Below are positions 48,814-60,056 of a stretch of 64,000 bases of DNA, piece by piece; positions within the stretch are counted from its first letter, which is position 1, and the number at the start of each line of letters is the position of its first letter. Location of the stretch: NCBI RefSeq assembly GCF_963583255.1, contig NC_084803.1, forward strand, positions 7,492,238-7,556,237. Direction: 5' to 3'. This DNA comes from Pyrus communis. Lineage: Eukaryota > Streptophyta > Magnoliopsida > Rosales > Rosaceae. The notes beneath the pieces are model-generated. The model was not told the DNA's origin and searched no databases. It worked only from the letters and a program-made list of their open reading frames with translations. The position numbers were made by a program, and so were the translations under genes.

Positions 48814-48878
48814 GACTTCATTAACTGTTTAGAAGTGCAGCCAACGATGCGAGAGCAGAAGGGGAGCAAGCATGTGAG
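48814..48878 (+). other. Unassigned exon-like fragment
   Basis: 65 bp between TTTTTAG and GTAATT, reading DFINCLEVQPTMREQKGSK then HV. Good splice borders; the protein family is not recognised. Confidence 0.3.
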
Positions 48879-50305
48879 GTAATTTGTTATGTTGAATTAA
48901 ATGGTTTTAATTCAGTCGAACATTTGTGTGCAAGTTTGGTTTCTATATCTATCGCGATTCATGTTTCAGTGATATTATTGTAACATCGAATCCTAAAATG
49001 TATTGTGTCAAGAACCAATAAAAGGAATGTAATGTGTAAGTGCGTTTGATTATTCAAATGCAAAATTTTTAATTTTTAGAACGAGAGTTGCAATTAAAAT
49101 TAACGGGGTGCTGAGCAGAAGTTTAATTAATTCAGTTTTGATAAATGATTGAAGGTTGCTCTATTATTCTATTGCTGTTTTGATAATTATAAGTTTAGAT
49201 AACGAAAGGGATAGAACGAAAATGAAAGCTTAGAATCTGGTGAATAATATGTTGGCATGTGTGTGTGTTCTCTTCAGGAGAATCAGTTGATGTTTTTAGT
49301 TGTATAATTTATTTTCCTTGGTCTAAATGCACGTCCGATTGCTTGCCTTCTCATAGATGGGTTAAGTTGGACATCCAGAAGAATTTGTTTGCATAGGAAC
49401 TTTTTTTTTTTCTTTTCACTGTGATCTGTTTTGTTAAAGGTGATGATAAAGATTTATCAATATTGTTTGTTCGGAGTTAGGTGGAAATTGGGGAGTAAAT
49501 TGTGATTCTAAACAGGACCATCGTGTGATATTCTTTTAAACTATGATTTATTTTCTTTGCTATAGTGTGGAAGACTTTGCTGCTTGAACAAGAACGACTG
49601 CTGCAGGGCGTTCTACATGTTTTTGGCTTTCAACATTTTTGCTTCAAGACTTAGCTGCTTGAACAAGAACGAAACTCCATCTTAACTGCAAGGCAAAATA
49701 TGTGTGGACTGCATGTTACTTCTGTTTCTTATGGTAACAGGCGTCCTGCATGTTTTATGCTTTGCACGTTTGTGCTTGAAAACTTAGATGCTAGAATAAG
49801 AACGAAACAGTTTTTATGTTGCCTAATCTACATGATATATATTTTGCCACATTGACTACAAGGGCAAGATTTGTGTGAACTGTATGTTACTTCTGTTTAT
49901 TAGGGAACCAAAACGTTCAGTTTCGTCCTGTTCATGGTACAATGTCTTTTCATGTCAGCTCAGTTGAATGTATATAAAAACGAAGCTGCATATCTTACTA
50001 ACCTCATTCACTCATCTATCCCTTTCTTCATTTATGATTGTGTTGAATTTGTTCAGGTAAAATGTATCTTATTCATGCAGTTCAAGGTGATACATTCGAG
50101 TCCCGCAGCAACGCGCGGGCACATTTTCTAGTTATTATCTATATGAACAACTTAATTCCCTACTTTTACTATGTAATATATTCTACAAACATCTTTTTTT
50201 CTTCTTTTTTTCCCCCTTATTGAACATATGTAATAGATTTTGATATATTTACTATATTTCAGACATTTAATCAGTTTTAAAACATCTTGCGGGCTAAATT
50301 GCTAG

Positions 50306-50881
50306 TTAAGTTTATATAAAGGGGGTTGACAAAAGAATAAAAAATAAAAAGTCTATATAAAGGGGAAAAAAGTACAAACTTTTGAGAACCAAAATAAAGG
50401 TTGGGAGATATTTCAAGGGAGAATGAGATAAAGGAAAGAATGGGGATATTAAATGAAAGAACAAAATTTTGTGACCTTTACTGCTTTTTGTATTAATATA
50501 TAATTTAGGTTGGGTTTTTCAACATGAAGCAAATAAGTGTCTAGCTTTTGAGTGTTCCTTAAAGATTTGTTGCTTTCTGGCTCAACACTTGGGATGCCGG
50601 AATTTGAAACTATGCCACATTAAAAATTGGTGAGCAGTCAAATGAAACTCATGAATCTCACTATGGCCTTCTTTTCCATGGTGAAAAGCTACAATGAGAC
50701 TTTTCTCAACATATTATTTATTTTATTTTAAGTACAAAGGAGACATATTATTTAAATTTCACGCATAGACAAGCAACTGCATTAACAAGTACATATAATG
50801 CACACTAGAAAATAAATGGGAAAGAAGAGGGAGAAATTAAATGGGAAACTAATTAAGGAGTGCCTAACTTAGCGTTGATGC
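50306..50881. repeat. 3' flank of DUF247 unit 5
   Basis: Colinear with 28975-29437 and 32828-33325: GGTTGGGAGATATTT, AACATGAAGCAAA, CTTGGGATGCCGGAATTTGA. It lies directly after the Helitron-C terminus. No gene. Confidence 0.7.
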
Positions 50882-52209
50882 TTAACGAGCGCATTGGGAA
50901 AAAGAACACACCGTTTGTATGACAGTGAGTATGATGATCACAGTAGCAGCAATTACAGAAATAGTTTTCCAAGGTGTGTCGAAACAAATTTGTTTCAGTT
51001 TTGCCTTCCATGTGGTCCTCCAATTCGCCTTCCATTTTTTCCAGAGTGTCAATGGGTTCTTTTCGTAGTAGCAGTTGAGGCCCTTTGTAAGAGTGGCATA
51101 ATAGAATCTTTGTCTGTACACCCCAACACCTTTTGCGAAGGCTGTTAATCAGAGCAGACACCTCATTGTTGTCACCAAGCAGATTTTCAACTATTCCATT
51201 CTTGACAAGCAATTCCACATCATTTGGGGTGTTCACCAAATAATCCATGAGGAAGATATAATCACTGAAGTAGGTGCAATCGCAATGGCATTGCTCAAAG
51301 GCAACAAGGTTTCGGAGTAAAAGCTCCGTGTCATCCTGTATTAATAGATTTGGAATTTCCAAACTTCTGCCTCTGAAACATATATCAAATAGATTATTGC
51401 TTGATCTTGCCTTAAACTTGACTCCAGCCTGGTGTAGTTTCGTCATGCTGGGTACAGGTAGAGTTTCGAATGGCCTTTGATTTTGTAAGTTCTCCTCCTC
51501 CGTTGGTAGATGTAAAGTTCTAATCAAATCAACAAAATGCTCTACTTCAAAACTAGAAAAAGATCCCGAATCGTCTATTTTTACATATAAACTCGTTGAT
51601 ACCATGCAGAAAATGGAAGAGAGGACAAATACTGAAGGCATCGTCGCCAGCACCTCCCCCAGTGGCAAAGAGATCCTCAAGAATGAAAAATGGCAGCTGA
51701 TTTTCTAGCAAAAGCATGTCAGGTATTATAAACTTTATCAACCACGGTTTGTTAAAGATGCGGTCATTGCTCTCCAGCTGGATAGGGAAACAAAACCTCA
51801 ATAAGAGCTCAATGATGAACGCGGCATCCACAAGAATGATTCTTACAAATTCATCACTGCTCAACTCAATGGTCTGCGCATAGCAACTGCGCAGTTCTGC
51901 TTCCCTGTCCTTTATTTTCTTTACACAATCTTCCAAGCTGACCCCAGTCCTTTTAAAAAAATACTGCAGGTACCTCTTCTTGTGTTCTTCCATGTCTTTT
52001 AAGCCTTTGCTGCCATGGTGAAGCGGACCTATAGAGACTACTTGAGGTGTGTAGGCCTTTTCATTTACACGCCGTAGTTCTTCAGGAACTCTGTAGATAC
52101 AACACGAAGCGGACAACGGAAGCAAACCATCCAACTCCTCACTCATTGAAGTTACTAACGGAATGTGCGGGTTTTCAATGTCATTTGGAGCTTCGTTGAT
52201 TCCTTCCAT
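50882..52209 (-). pseudogene. DUF247 pseudogene, copy 5 (two frameshifts, mosaic)
   Basis: It begins MEGINEAPNDIENPHIPLVT and keeps the motif series to DMLLLENQLPFFILEDLFAT. There a one-base insertion in a C run (CACCTCCCCCAGTGG against CACCTCCGCAGTGG, near 51656) shifts the frame. A second frame continues from MPSVFVLSSIFC through LHQAGVKFKARSSNNLFDIC to ALINSL, where an extra T (CACCTTTTGCG, near 51132) shifts it again. The last part (YYATLTKGLNCYY to VIIILTVIQTVCSFSQCAR) is in a third frame and holds a small insert (KWKANWRTTWKAK). The N-terminal half resembles copy 2, the C-terminal half copies 3 and 6, and the 5' flank copy 3. Few other lesions are seen, so inactivation looks recent; either indel could be an assembly error. 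Confidence 0.85.
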
Positions 52210-53560
52210 TTAATGTTGATGTGTTTGTTGTTCCAAATCGTAATTGCTGACAATGAGATAATGATCACTGACACATCAATAAACAAATTATTCACTAACA
52301 GAGAAAATTAATTCAAGCATTGAGAAAACATGACCACAATCAAAACCAATCTAAATAATAGAGAAAATTATTAATCCAAGAATTGCAAATATATACCCCC
52401 AAAAAAATTAAATTTTGTTTTATATATTTGTGAGGAGCGCGTTTAGTCAAATTGAATTCATTTCTTCTATCCATCCTGTTATATTTGGTTTTAATCAATG
52501 TGAGATGAGAGAAAAATATAGAGCAAAATAGTAGTATCTGCAAATAATAAGTCATAAACTTGTATTCTTGTAGTATTTTCATAGAGTTGTCATGTCTCAC
52601 TTGCACCTGAAAGAGTTTCTTTTTTATTTTTGGTATTTTGATATTTAGGCAACAAAGAAAAAAAACTACCCAATAAAACTAACAAATATTCGACAGTAAA
52701 AATAAACTAAAATTAACAAATCATTGAATTGTCTATCTATACAATAAGCATGTCTCTATACGCAAAAAAATATATATTTTATGTCTATCCAGGCAAGTGT
52801 TTAAAAAACAAAACTGATTGATTTAACAAACCAAGCTGACGTGACATTCCCGTGGGATTGTGACATAACCCTTTAATTCATCACCGGCTGCTTAAGTGGA
52901 GCCAAATAGATGTTGGTATGTAAAGTTGGCTCCATACAAGATCAGAGGATGTGGAGAGGCATTTCACATTGGGGAAGTACACTAATAATTTAAAAATTAA
53001 ATATAAGTAGTTCACTCCTAAATATACAGAGTCTTTTGATGATAAAATTCCGTATTTGAGGTTCATTGAGTCAGATACCATCTATATATTAGACTTAAAT
53101 GGTTAATTGAAGACAATATTAGTGCAGGTTGTACTTAATAGTGGTTACTTATAAAACTAAAACATATATACACAGCCAAATTATTCAACTCAAAGATATT
53201 AAAATGAAAGTTGCATCATTGAAGATGATCATATAAATTGAAATGATCAAGTAACATACATTAACGAAGGATGTAGAAGAATAATTTAATCATGCTATAA
53301 TAGTTAACTAGTTTGCATAAATCACTAGCTCAAGTTGTGCACAAATTGATGAAATGTGATATTCAAACAAGAAACCAATTCGTTCTTATCTCAAACATGA
53401 ATCCTTCTTAACTTTGGCTGATGACAACAACAATAGCAAAGTGACATCAACAAGGCGTGAAGATAGACGAACTTTCATTTAACGGACAATATAATTTCAA
53501 TTTCCAACTACCATTCAAACATAAAAAGCTAAATCTTCAAGAAACAAAAAATACATAAAT
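52210..53560. repeat. 5' flank of DUF247 unit 5
   Basis: Nearly identical to 30719-32060. The conserved minus-strand TATAAAA site is at 52418-52424. No gene. Confidence 0.75.
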
Positions 53561-53568
53561 TGAAAAGG

Positions 53569-53803
53569 CAAAAACAAAAAACAAAATGTAGGTTTTACAC
53601 ATAAGTAGATTTTTGTTCCCCCGCCACCCCCTCCCCCCCCCCCCCCCCCAAAAAAAAGAAAGTAAAAATATAAAATTAATTGATTTAACACAAAAAACAA
53701 AATGTAGGTTTTACATATAAGTAGATTTTTGTAAACCCATCCCCCCCCCCCCCCCCCCCCCACACCAAAAAAAAAAGAAAGTAAAAAAATAAAATTAATT
53801 GAT
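53569..53803. repeat. 116-bp tandem duplication with expanded C runs
   Basis: Two copies of a unit containing AATGTAGGTTTTACA, AAGTAGATTTTTGT, a C run and AAAGAAAGTAAAAA (AATGTAGG at 53585 and 53701). The C runs are about 18-20 long (53632-53649 and 53742-53761). The equivalent place in unit 3 (32085-32110) has no C run. Confidence 0.8.
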
Positions 53804-53809
53804 TTAACA

Positions 53810-55455
53810 ACGTGACGTCCCTTGGGATTGTGATATAACCTTTTAATTCATCTTCGACTGCTCAAGTGGAGCCATGTGGTGGTGTAAATTTGGATCGAAA
53901 CAAGCCAAGAGGATGTGAAGAGGAATTCCACGTCGGGGAAGTACATCGACAAGAAGATCTAAATATAAGAAGTTTGGTCTTAAATATTAGGAATATTTTG
54001 TAATAAAACCCAACAGTTAAAATTCATTAAGCTCGAATACTATTCATATATTAGGCCTATGTGGTTAATTAAATATAATATCAGTGTATAATTGTACTTA
54101 ATAATGGACACTTATAAAAGTGAAACATATATCCACAACTAAAACAAAATTGAAACATATGTACACAACCAAACTATTCAATTAAAAGATATTAACAAGA
54201 AAGCTGCAGCATTCTCTTAACAGGTAAATATGAAACTAAAAGCTTCAAAAAAATCGATATGTGCAAACATAGTATGGAGAAGAAACAAGCCAGATGAAAG
54301 ATTATAAATTGAGAAGTGAGTTTCTATTGGTACTAAAAATAAGTCATCTAACACATTTAGAAGTGAAATTTATTGTTTTGAGAATGAGTGCGTGATAATG
54401 TTTCGAAATGTCAATAACAGTACTTCACATTAAAAATGAAAAAAAAAAAATGAAGTGAATTCTCACCTGCTTTGTATACAAGAAAACAAGCAAGTTTGTA
54501 CGTTGAATTTGCCTCTTGTAGATGACCAAGAAAACTCAATACATAGCTCCTCTGGTAGATGATACGTACATAAATTTTCTTTTAACAATAGCACAATGAT
54601 AGGCTGGCTATATATAATTCAACTAGGGTACTTTAGGCATTTCAATCATCTGCCTCTATCATTCAATCGTTCATATCCTTATTTCTATTTCAACAACCAA
54701 ATAATGAAAGAGTGGTGCTATTTACACACAATTTTTTATCTGTTACACACTCTTATCAATTTTTAATCGTCGAATTGAATGAATTAAAACTATAAAAATT
54801 AATTTTATTATAGCAAATATTCCAATAATTTTTAACGTAGTACTGTAAGATTATTTTAATCAAACTATAACAATCAACCAGTTTGCATGAATCCTCCTTA
54901 ACCCTTAGCTGCTGACAACGATCAATAACAGAGTGACATCACCAATATTACGTCATCTGGCAATAATGATCTCTACATGTGGAAATAGACGACCTTTCAT
55001 TTCACAGACATAAATAATTGGGGGCCATGAGGCCCATAATTGTAGAAAAGAGGCATATTGCACCAGTATCAAGTTGATTCATATTCAAGCTGTGGGTCAA
55101 GGCTCTGGTACGAAAGTTTGAAATGTTTTAAGAGGAAGAAAGAATGCTTCACCGTGCGTCGAAACCTTTTCTTTTAGACTTCATTTGTCTCCAAATTTAG
55201 TACGCAATAGGGATATGTAAATAAGTTTTTTACATACAATGAAATTCAAATTTAATTCGTTGTTCAACAATGTTTTTCTAGAAAGTGTGTTCCTTCTTAG
55301 ATCTCAAGCTTCCAGTCAAAACATGCAAGACAGAACAAAATTCTACCCAAGGTTAAAATAAGAAGTGTTTCCAAAGACAAAAACAAGGAAGAAAATTTAG
55401 GTTTTGTAGATAAGAACAAAAATATTAACAAGTAGATTTTGTTTTATATATTTAT
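53810..55455. repeat. DUF247-unit far-flank block
   Basis: Colinear with 6.6-9.3 kb and, in part, with 11.7-12.2 plus 14.4-15.1 kb. It holds the uninserted forms of the MULE-1 site (53836-53853), the 8.1-kb MITE site (near 54890) and the solo-LTR site (near 54540). No gene. Confidence 0.7.
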
Positions 55456-55808
55456 GAGGGGTGATTTGGTATTGCTGTGCTTTGAAAAAAAGCTGCTTCT
55501 GCTGTGCTGTGAGAATAAGCAGCTGTGAAATAAAACAGCATAGTGTTTGGTAAACTTTTTTGGAAAAGTGCTTTTGAAAAAAAAAAAAAAAAACAGTATT
55601 ATAGTGTTTGGTAAACTTTTATGTAAAACAGATGTGAAAAAAAAACCAGTTTTTCAAAGCTGGGTTTTGCAGCTTCTTGTTTTTGGCTTTTTTTCACCCA
55701 AAACTATGAAAAAAAGCTGAAGCTGAATGTTTACCAAACACAAAAACAGCTCCCAGCTTTTTTTGATACCAACTTTTTTCAGAATTATCTCAGTACCAAA
55801 CCAGGCAT
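55456..55808. repeat. Miniature TIR element (hAT-like MITE), about 350 bp
   Basis: The left part, GGGGTGATTTGGTATTGCTG, and the right part, CTCAGTACCAAACCAGGC, are inverted at their ends (TTTGGTA against TACCAAA). The interior repeats AAAGCTGCTTCTGCTG-, GTGTTTGGTAAACTTTT- and AAAGCTG-type phrases. Other units run straight from TATTTATGAGGAG into GTCAGATTGAATT, showing it is an insertion. The superfamily and target duplication are not resolved. Confidence 0.6.
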
Positions 55809-56771
55809 TAGTCGGATTGAATTAATTTGTTCTATCTACCCTTATATTTTTTCCATGGCTATAAACCATTTGGTGCAGAAAAGTAATGCATGAGTTGAAT
55901 GCAGTATCTGAACGTGGAAAACAATTTTTGCGCATAACTCCAATACGCAAATACATTTTTTTTTTCTTTTCTAAGAAATGAATTTCGAACACCTCTTTTT
56001 GGCTTATGCACACTTCTATTTAATGATGTTTCTTCTCCTTTTATTCGTCGAAAGACTATAAATAATAAATATGAGTATGCAAGGAATGAAAAAGTGTACA
56101 TAAAAATCTTTTTTTTTTTCTTTTCTTTTTCTTTTTGCTTGAAGTCAATTGAAATTCAAGGTACCAAACTAACTAACAAAAAAAGGTATGAAACTACGAA
56201 TATTAGGTAGGCTCCGACAAGCGGACAGGTAGGCATGCAAATTTCGAATTCAGACAAATGGATATAAGTTCATATGGCATATGACACATAGATTTAAGCA
56301 TGTAGATTTCATTAGGCAAACAAACCATAACGCAGATTCACATTCGGACAGGTAAATGTTAGGAGTATGGAAAGAAAGCATGTAAATGAGCCCCCTCACT
56401 AAACAAACGAGACTATTGAAATTTTAGATCAACAAGTCCAAGACCTCACTCTAACGACACTGATAATGTTCCCAACTTGATAATTACCACATGTCCAATC
56501 GGTCAGATGTGAGGTTCTATCACATAAGGCCTCCGTATTAGTTAGAGTGGGGTAATCATAATTAAACTTATTATTTTTCTTTCCCCCACTGATGTGGGAT
56601 AGCCAACATGCTCCCGCACATGGAACCCTATTTAGTGGTTCACACATGAAGATCAATGAATCAGCAATTGAAACTCAGAGGTCGGCTCCAATGGAGTCCA
56701 GACTTGTTTTCAATATTTTTTTAGGATGTGCTTCTTAAGAACTTAGAGCCATACTCTATGTTAAGAGTCCA
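55809..56771. other. Unit DNA then unassigned sequence abutting DUF247-6
   Basis: 55809-56060 resembles 16350-16420 and 59160-59220 (TTTGGTGCAGAAAAGTAATG). 56170-56770 is not recognised. GATGTGGGATAGCCAACATG (56592) looks like part of an LTR, but no ends are visible. DUF247 homology begins abruptly near 56772. Confidence 0.4.
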
Positions 56772-57736
56772 CGTCATTTGGGGTGTTCACCAAATAATCC
56801 ATGAGGATGATATAATCACTGAAGTAGTTGCAATCGCAATGGCATTGCTCAAAGGCAACAAGATTTCGGAGTACACACTCTGCCTTTGAAATTATTAGAT
56901 TTGGAATTTCCATGAGTACAAGCTCCGTGTTATCCTGTATTATTAGATTTGGAATTTCCAAACTTCTGCCTTTGAAACATATATCAAATAGATTATTGCT
57001 TGATCTTGCCTTAAACTTGACTCCAGCCTGGTGTAGTTTCGTCATGCTGGGTACAGGTAGAGTTTTGAGTGCCCTTTGATTTTTTGAGTTCTCTTCCTCC
57101 GTTGGTAGATGTAAAGTTCTAATCAAATCAACAAAATGCTCTACTTTAAAACTAGAAAAAGATCCCGAATCGTCTCTTTTTGATGCCATGCAGAACTTGT
57201 AAGAGAGGTCAAATACTGAAGGCATCGTAGCGGGCACCTCCGCAGTGGCAAAGAGATCCTCAAGAATGAAAAATGGCAGTTGATTTTCAAGCAAAAGCAT
57301 GTCAGGTCTTATAATATTTATCAACCGTGGTTTGCCAAAGATGCGGTCATCGCTATCGGGCTCGTTATCCCCCTCGTACCTCAATAAGAGCTCAATGATG
57401 AACGCGGCATCCACAAGAATGATTATTACAAATTCATCACTGCACAACCCAATGTTGTGCGCATAGCAATTGCGCAGTTCCGGTTCCTTGACCTGTATTT
57501 TCGTTACATAAACTTCCAAGCTGACCTTAGTCCGATTTAAAAAATACTGCATGGTGAATCGGACCTATAGAGACTACTTGAGGTGTGTAGGCCTTTTCAT
57601 TTACACACCGTAGTCGTTCAGGAACTTTGTAGATGCAACACGAAGCGGACAAGGGAGTCAAATCACCCAACTCTTCACTCACTGAAGTTGCTAACTGAAT
57701 GCCAGGGTTTTGTGGAGCTTCGTTGCTTCTTTCCAT
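56772..57736 (-). pseudogene. DUF247 pseudogene, copy 6 (deletion and 3' truncation)
   Basis: It starts MERSNEAPQNPGIQLAT and reads to SIGPIHH, where about 47 bp are missing relative to copy 3 (the GKEGLEDMEEHKTRY segment), shifting the frame near 57553. It resumes at QYFLNRTKVSLEVYVTK and runs to MDYLVNTPNDV. Near 56880-56945 a short internal duplication repeats EIPNLII. Everything after NDV, including the membrane anchor, is absent and replaced by unrelated sequence. By eye it is closest to copy 3 in the middle (SDDRIFGKPRLINIIRPD is shared). Confidence 0.85.
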
Positions 57737-59630
57737 TTAATGCTGATGTGTTTGTTACTCCAAATCGTAATTGCTAACAACGAAATGATGATCAGTGACA
57801 CATCAATAAAAAAATTCTTCGATGGTAGAGAAAATTAATCCAAGCATTGAGAAAACATGAATTCTAGATAATAGAGAAAATTATTAATCCAAGAATTGCA
57901 AATATATATATACACACCCGAAAAAATTAAATTTTGTTTTATATATTTATGAAGAGTGTGTTTAGTCAAATTGAATTAATTTCTTCTATCTACTCTCTTA
58001 TATTTTGTTTTAATCAACGTGGGATGAGAGAAAAATATAGAGCAAAATAATAGTATCTGCAAATAATAAGTCATAAACTTGTATTCTTGTAGTATTTTTA
58101 TAGAGTTGTCATTTCCCATTACGCAACTGAAAGAAGGATTTTTTTTTTTTTTTTTTTTTGTGGATATTTTGATATTTTGGCAATAACAAATAATAATAAT
58201 AATAATAAGACAACCCAATAAAACTAACAAATATTCGACAATAAAAAAAACTAGCAAATCATGGATTGTCCATCTATACAATTATTCGGAAACATGTCTC
58301 TATAGACAAATTTTTTTTATTTTATGTCTCTACAGGCAAGTGTCTGAAAAACAAAACTAACTGATTTAACAAACCAAGCTGACGCGCCGTCCCCTTGGAA
58401 TTGTGACTTAACCCTTTAATTCATTACCGACTGCTCAAGTGGAGCCGTATAGACTGTGGTGTGCAAAGTTGGCTCCATACAAGATAAGCAGATGTGGAGA
58501 GGCATTTCACATTGGGGATGTACACTAATAATTTAAAAATTAAATATAAGTAGTTAATTCCTAATTACACAGAGTCTTTTGATGATAAAACTTCGTAGTT
58601 GAGGTTCATTGGGCTGGATACCATCTATATATTAGGCCTAAGTGGTTAATTGAAGATAATATTAGTGCAGGTTGTACTTAATATATAGTGGACACTTATA
58701 AAACTGAAACATATATACACAACCAAACTATTCAACTCAAAGATATTCAAATGAAAGTTGTGTCATTGAAGATGATCAAATAAATTGAAAAGACCAAATA
58801 ACATAAATTAACGGAAGATGTAGAAGAATAGTTTAATCATGCTATAATAGTCAAATAGTTTGCATAAATCACTAGCTCAAGTTGTGCACAAATTAATGAA
58901 ATGTGATATTCATAATTTCATACAAGAAACCATTTTGTTCTTTTCTCAAACATGAATCCTTCTTAACTTTGGCTAATGACAACAACAATAGCAGAGTGAC
59001 ATCAACAAGGTTATGTCATCAGGCACGTGAAGATAGACGAACTTTCATTTAATGGCCAATATAATTTGGGGCATAAGGCCAATAATTGTAGAATAGAGGC
59101 ATGTGTATACCGTTCAAACATAAAACTAAAATCTTCCATAAACAAAAAATGCATACCTCTGTTTAGTTTTGTTTCTTCTCCTTTGATTCGTTCAAAGACT
59201 ACAAATAATAAACACATTACACGAGTGTGTAAGGAAAGAAAAAGCTTACGTAGAAATCACTTCATAACAGATATGTAAAGTATTGAGCTTCTATTCAAAT
59301 TTAAGTGTAATGAAAAGTAGATCAACTTTCTCTAAATAATAGCACATCTTCGGAAAGTTAAAGGACTTTTCATGTAGAGAGTTGGCTACTCCCTGATCAA
59401 CATTTCTCTTAATAATAAACCAATATGTGCAAGAAAAGCTTACCAGAAATGCAAGACTTCCTATGTCGGCAGAATTTGAGGCTTGCCAGTTATATTATGG
59501 TAAAAGGAAATATATGTATGATATTATCATATAGTGTCAGGCACTCTTATATAATGACGAGAAGGTTAATTATCTTAAACCATATTTCAATTCGTAGAGG
59601 GGCCGGGAGCATCGAATAGTTGCTAACTTA
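57737..59630. repeat. 5' flank of DUF247 unit 6
   Basis: Colinear with the other unit flanks and longer to the right than most (to CAAGACTTCCTATGTCGGCA near 59455, also found at 24475 and 36505). A T run is at 58139-58159 and an AAT microsatellite near 58190-58205. No gene. Confidence 0.65.
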
Positions 59631-59632
59631 CT

Positions 59633-60056
59633 TTTGGGTGTGGAGGTAAACCACAAAAAAAAACCAATCCAACTTGAATACATGTGAACCACAAAAATAA
59701 AAATTCAAATTCAAATGCTCAGAAACAAATAAGTAGATTCCCCATATTCATGCACATAATCCACTTCTCTCTTTATCTTCCCCTCTGTCAGACTAAACAA
59801 AAACCCTCCATCTCTTTTCAAAGCTGCAATAACATAACTCAGTATTTTGGGTGTGGAGGTAAACCACAAAAAACCAATCCAACTTGAATACATGTGAACC
59901 ACAAAAATAAAAATTCAAATTCAAATACTCAGAAACAAATAAGTACATTCCCCATATTCATGCACATAATCCACTTCTCTCTTTATCTTCCCCTCTGTCA
60001 GACTAAACAAAAACCCTTATCTCTTTTCAAAGCTGCAATAACATAACTCAATATAA
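59633..60056. repeat. 212-bp tandem direct duplication
   Basis: Two head-to-tail copies starting TTTGGGTGTGGAGGTAAACC (59633 and 59845) and ending near AACATAACTCA, with few differences, so recent. Small open frames in it are incidental. Confidence 0.85.

Larger units (their letters stand above)
41247..50131 (+). mobile_element. Chimeric Helitron carrying exon fragments of at least six genes
   Basis: The 3' terminus is textbook: hairpin CCCGC (50102-50106) with GCGGG (50115-50119), then after 8 bases CTAG (50128-50131) and host T. The 5' terminus is placed at TCTAAAGTAGGAGGGG (TC at 41247), followed by the palindromic ATTCATATGAACAGTG; this end is less certain. Inside are exon-sized coding fragments from unrelated genes with consensus splice borders, five in the element's own orientation and one opposite. 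No Rep/helicase is present, so it is non-autonomous. It is inserted in segment C: host sequence ending near GATACTTTTTATGTG resumes near TACTTTTACTATGTAATATA (50162). The bulk of 49.0-50.1 kb is unassigned AT-rich DNA. Confidence 0.85.
37170..50305 (+). mobile_element. Helitron-like segment C, paralogue of A, disrupted by a nested Helitron
   Basis: 37170-41240 parallels 24771-28855 of segment A. The remainder (50160-50305) ends GGCTAAATTGCTAG (CTAG 50302-50305) followed by TTAAGTTTATAT. The stem is degraded. Between them lies the gene-fragment Helitron (about 41247-50131). DNA further left, 36145-36570, is also shared with 24165-24540, so duplication extended beyond the element. Confidence 0.65.
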
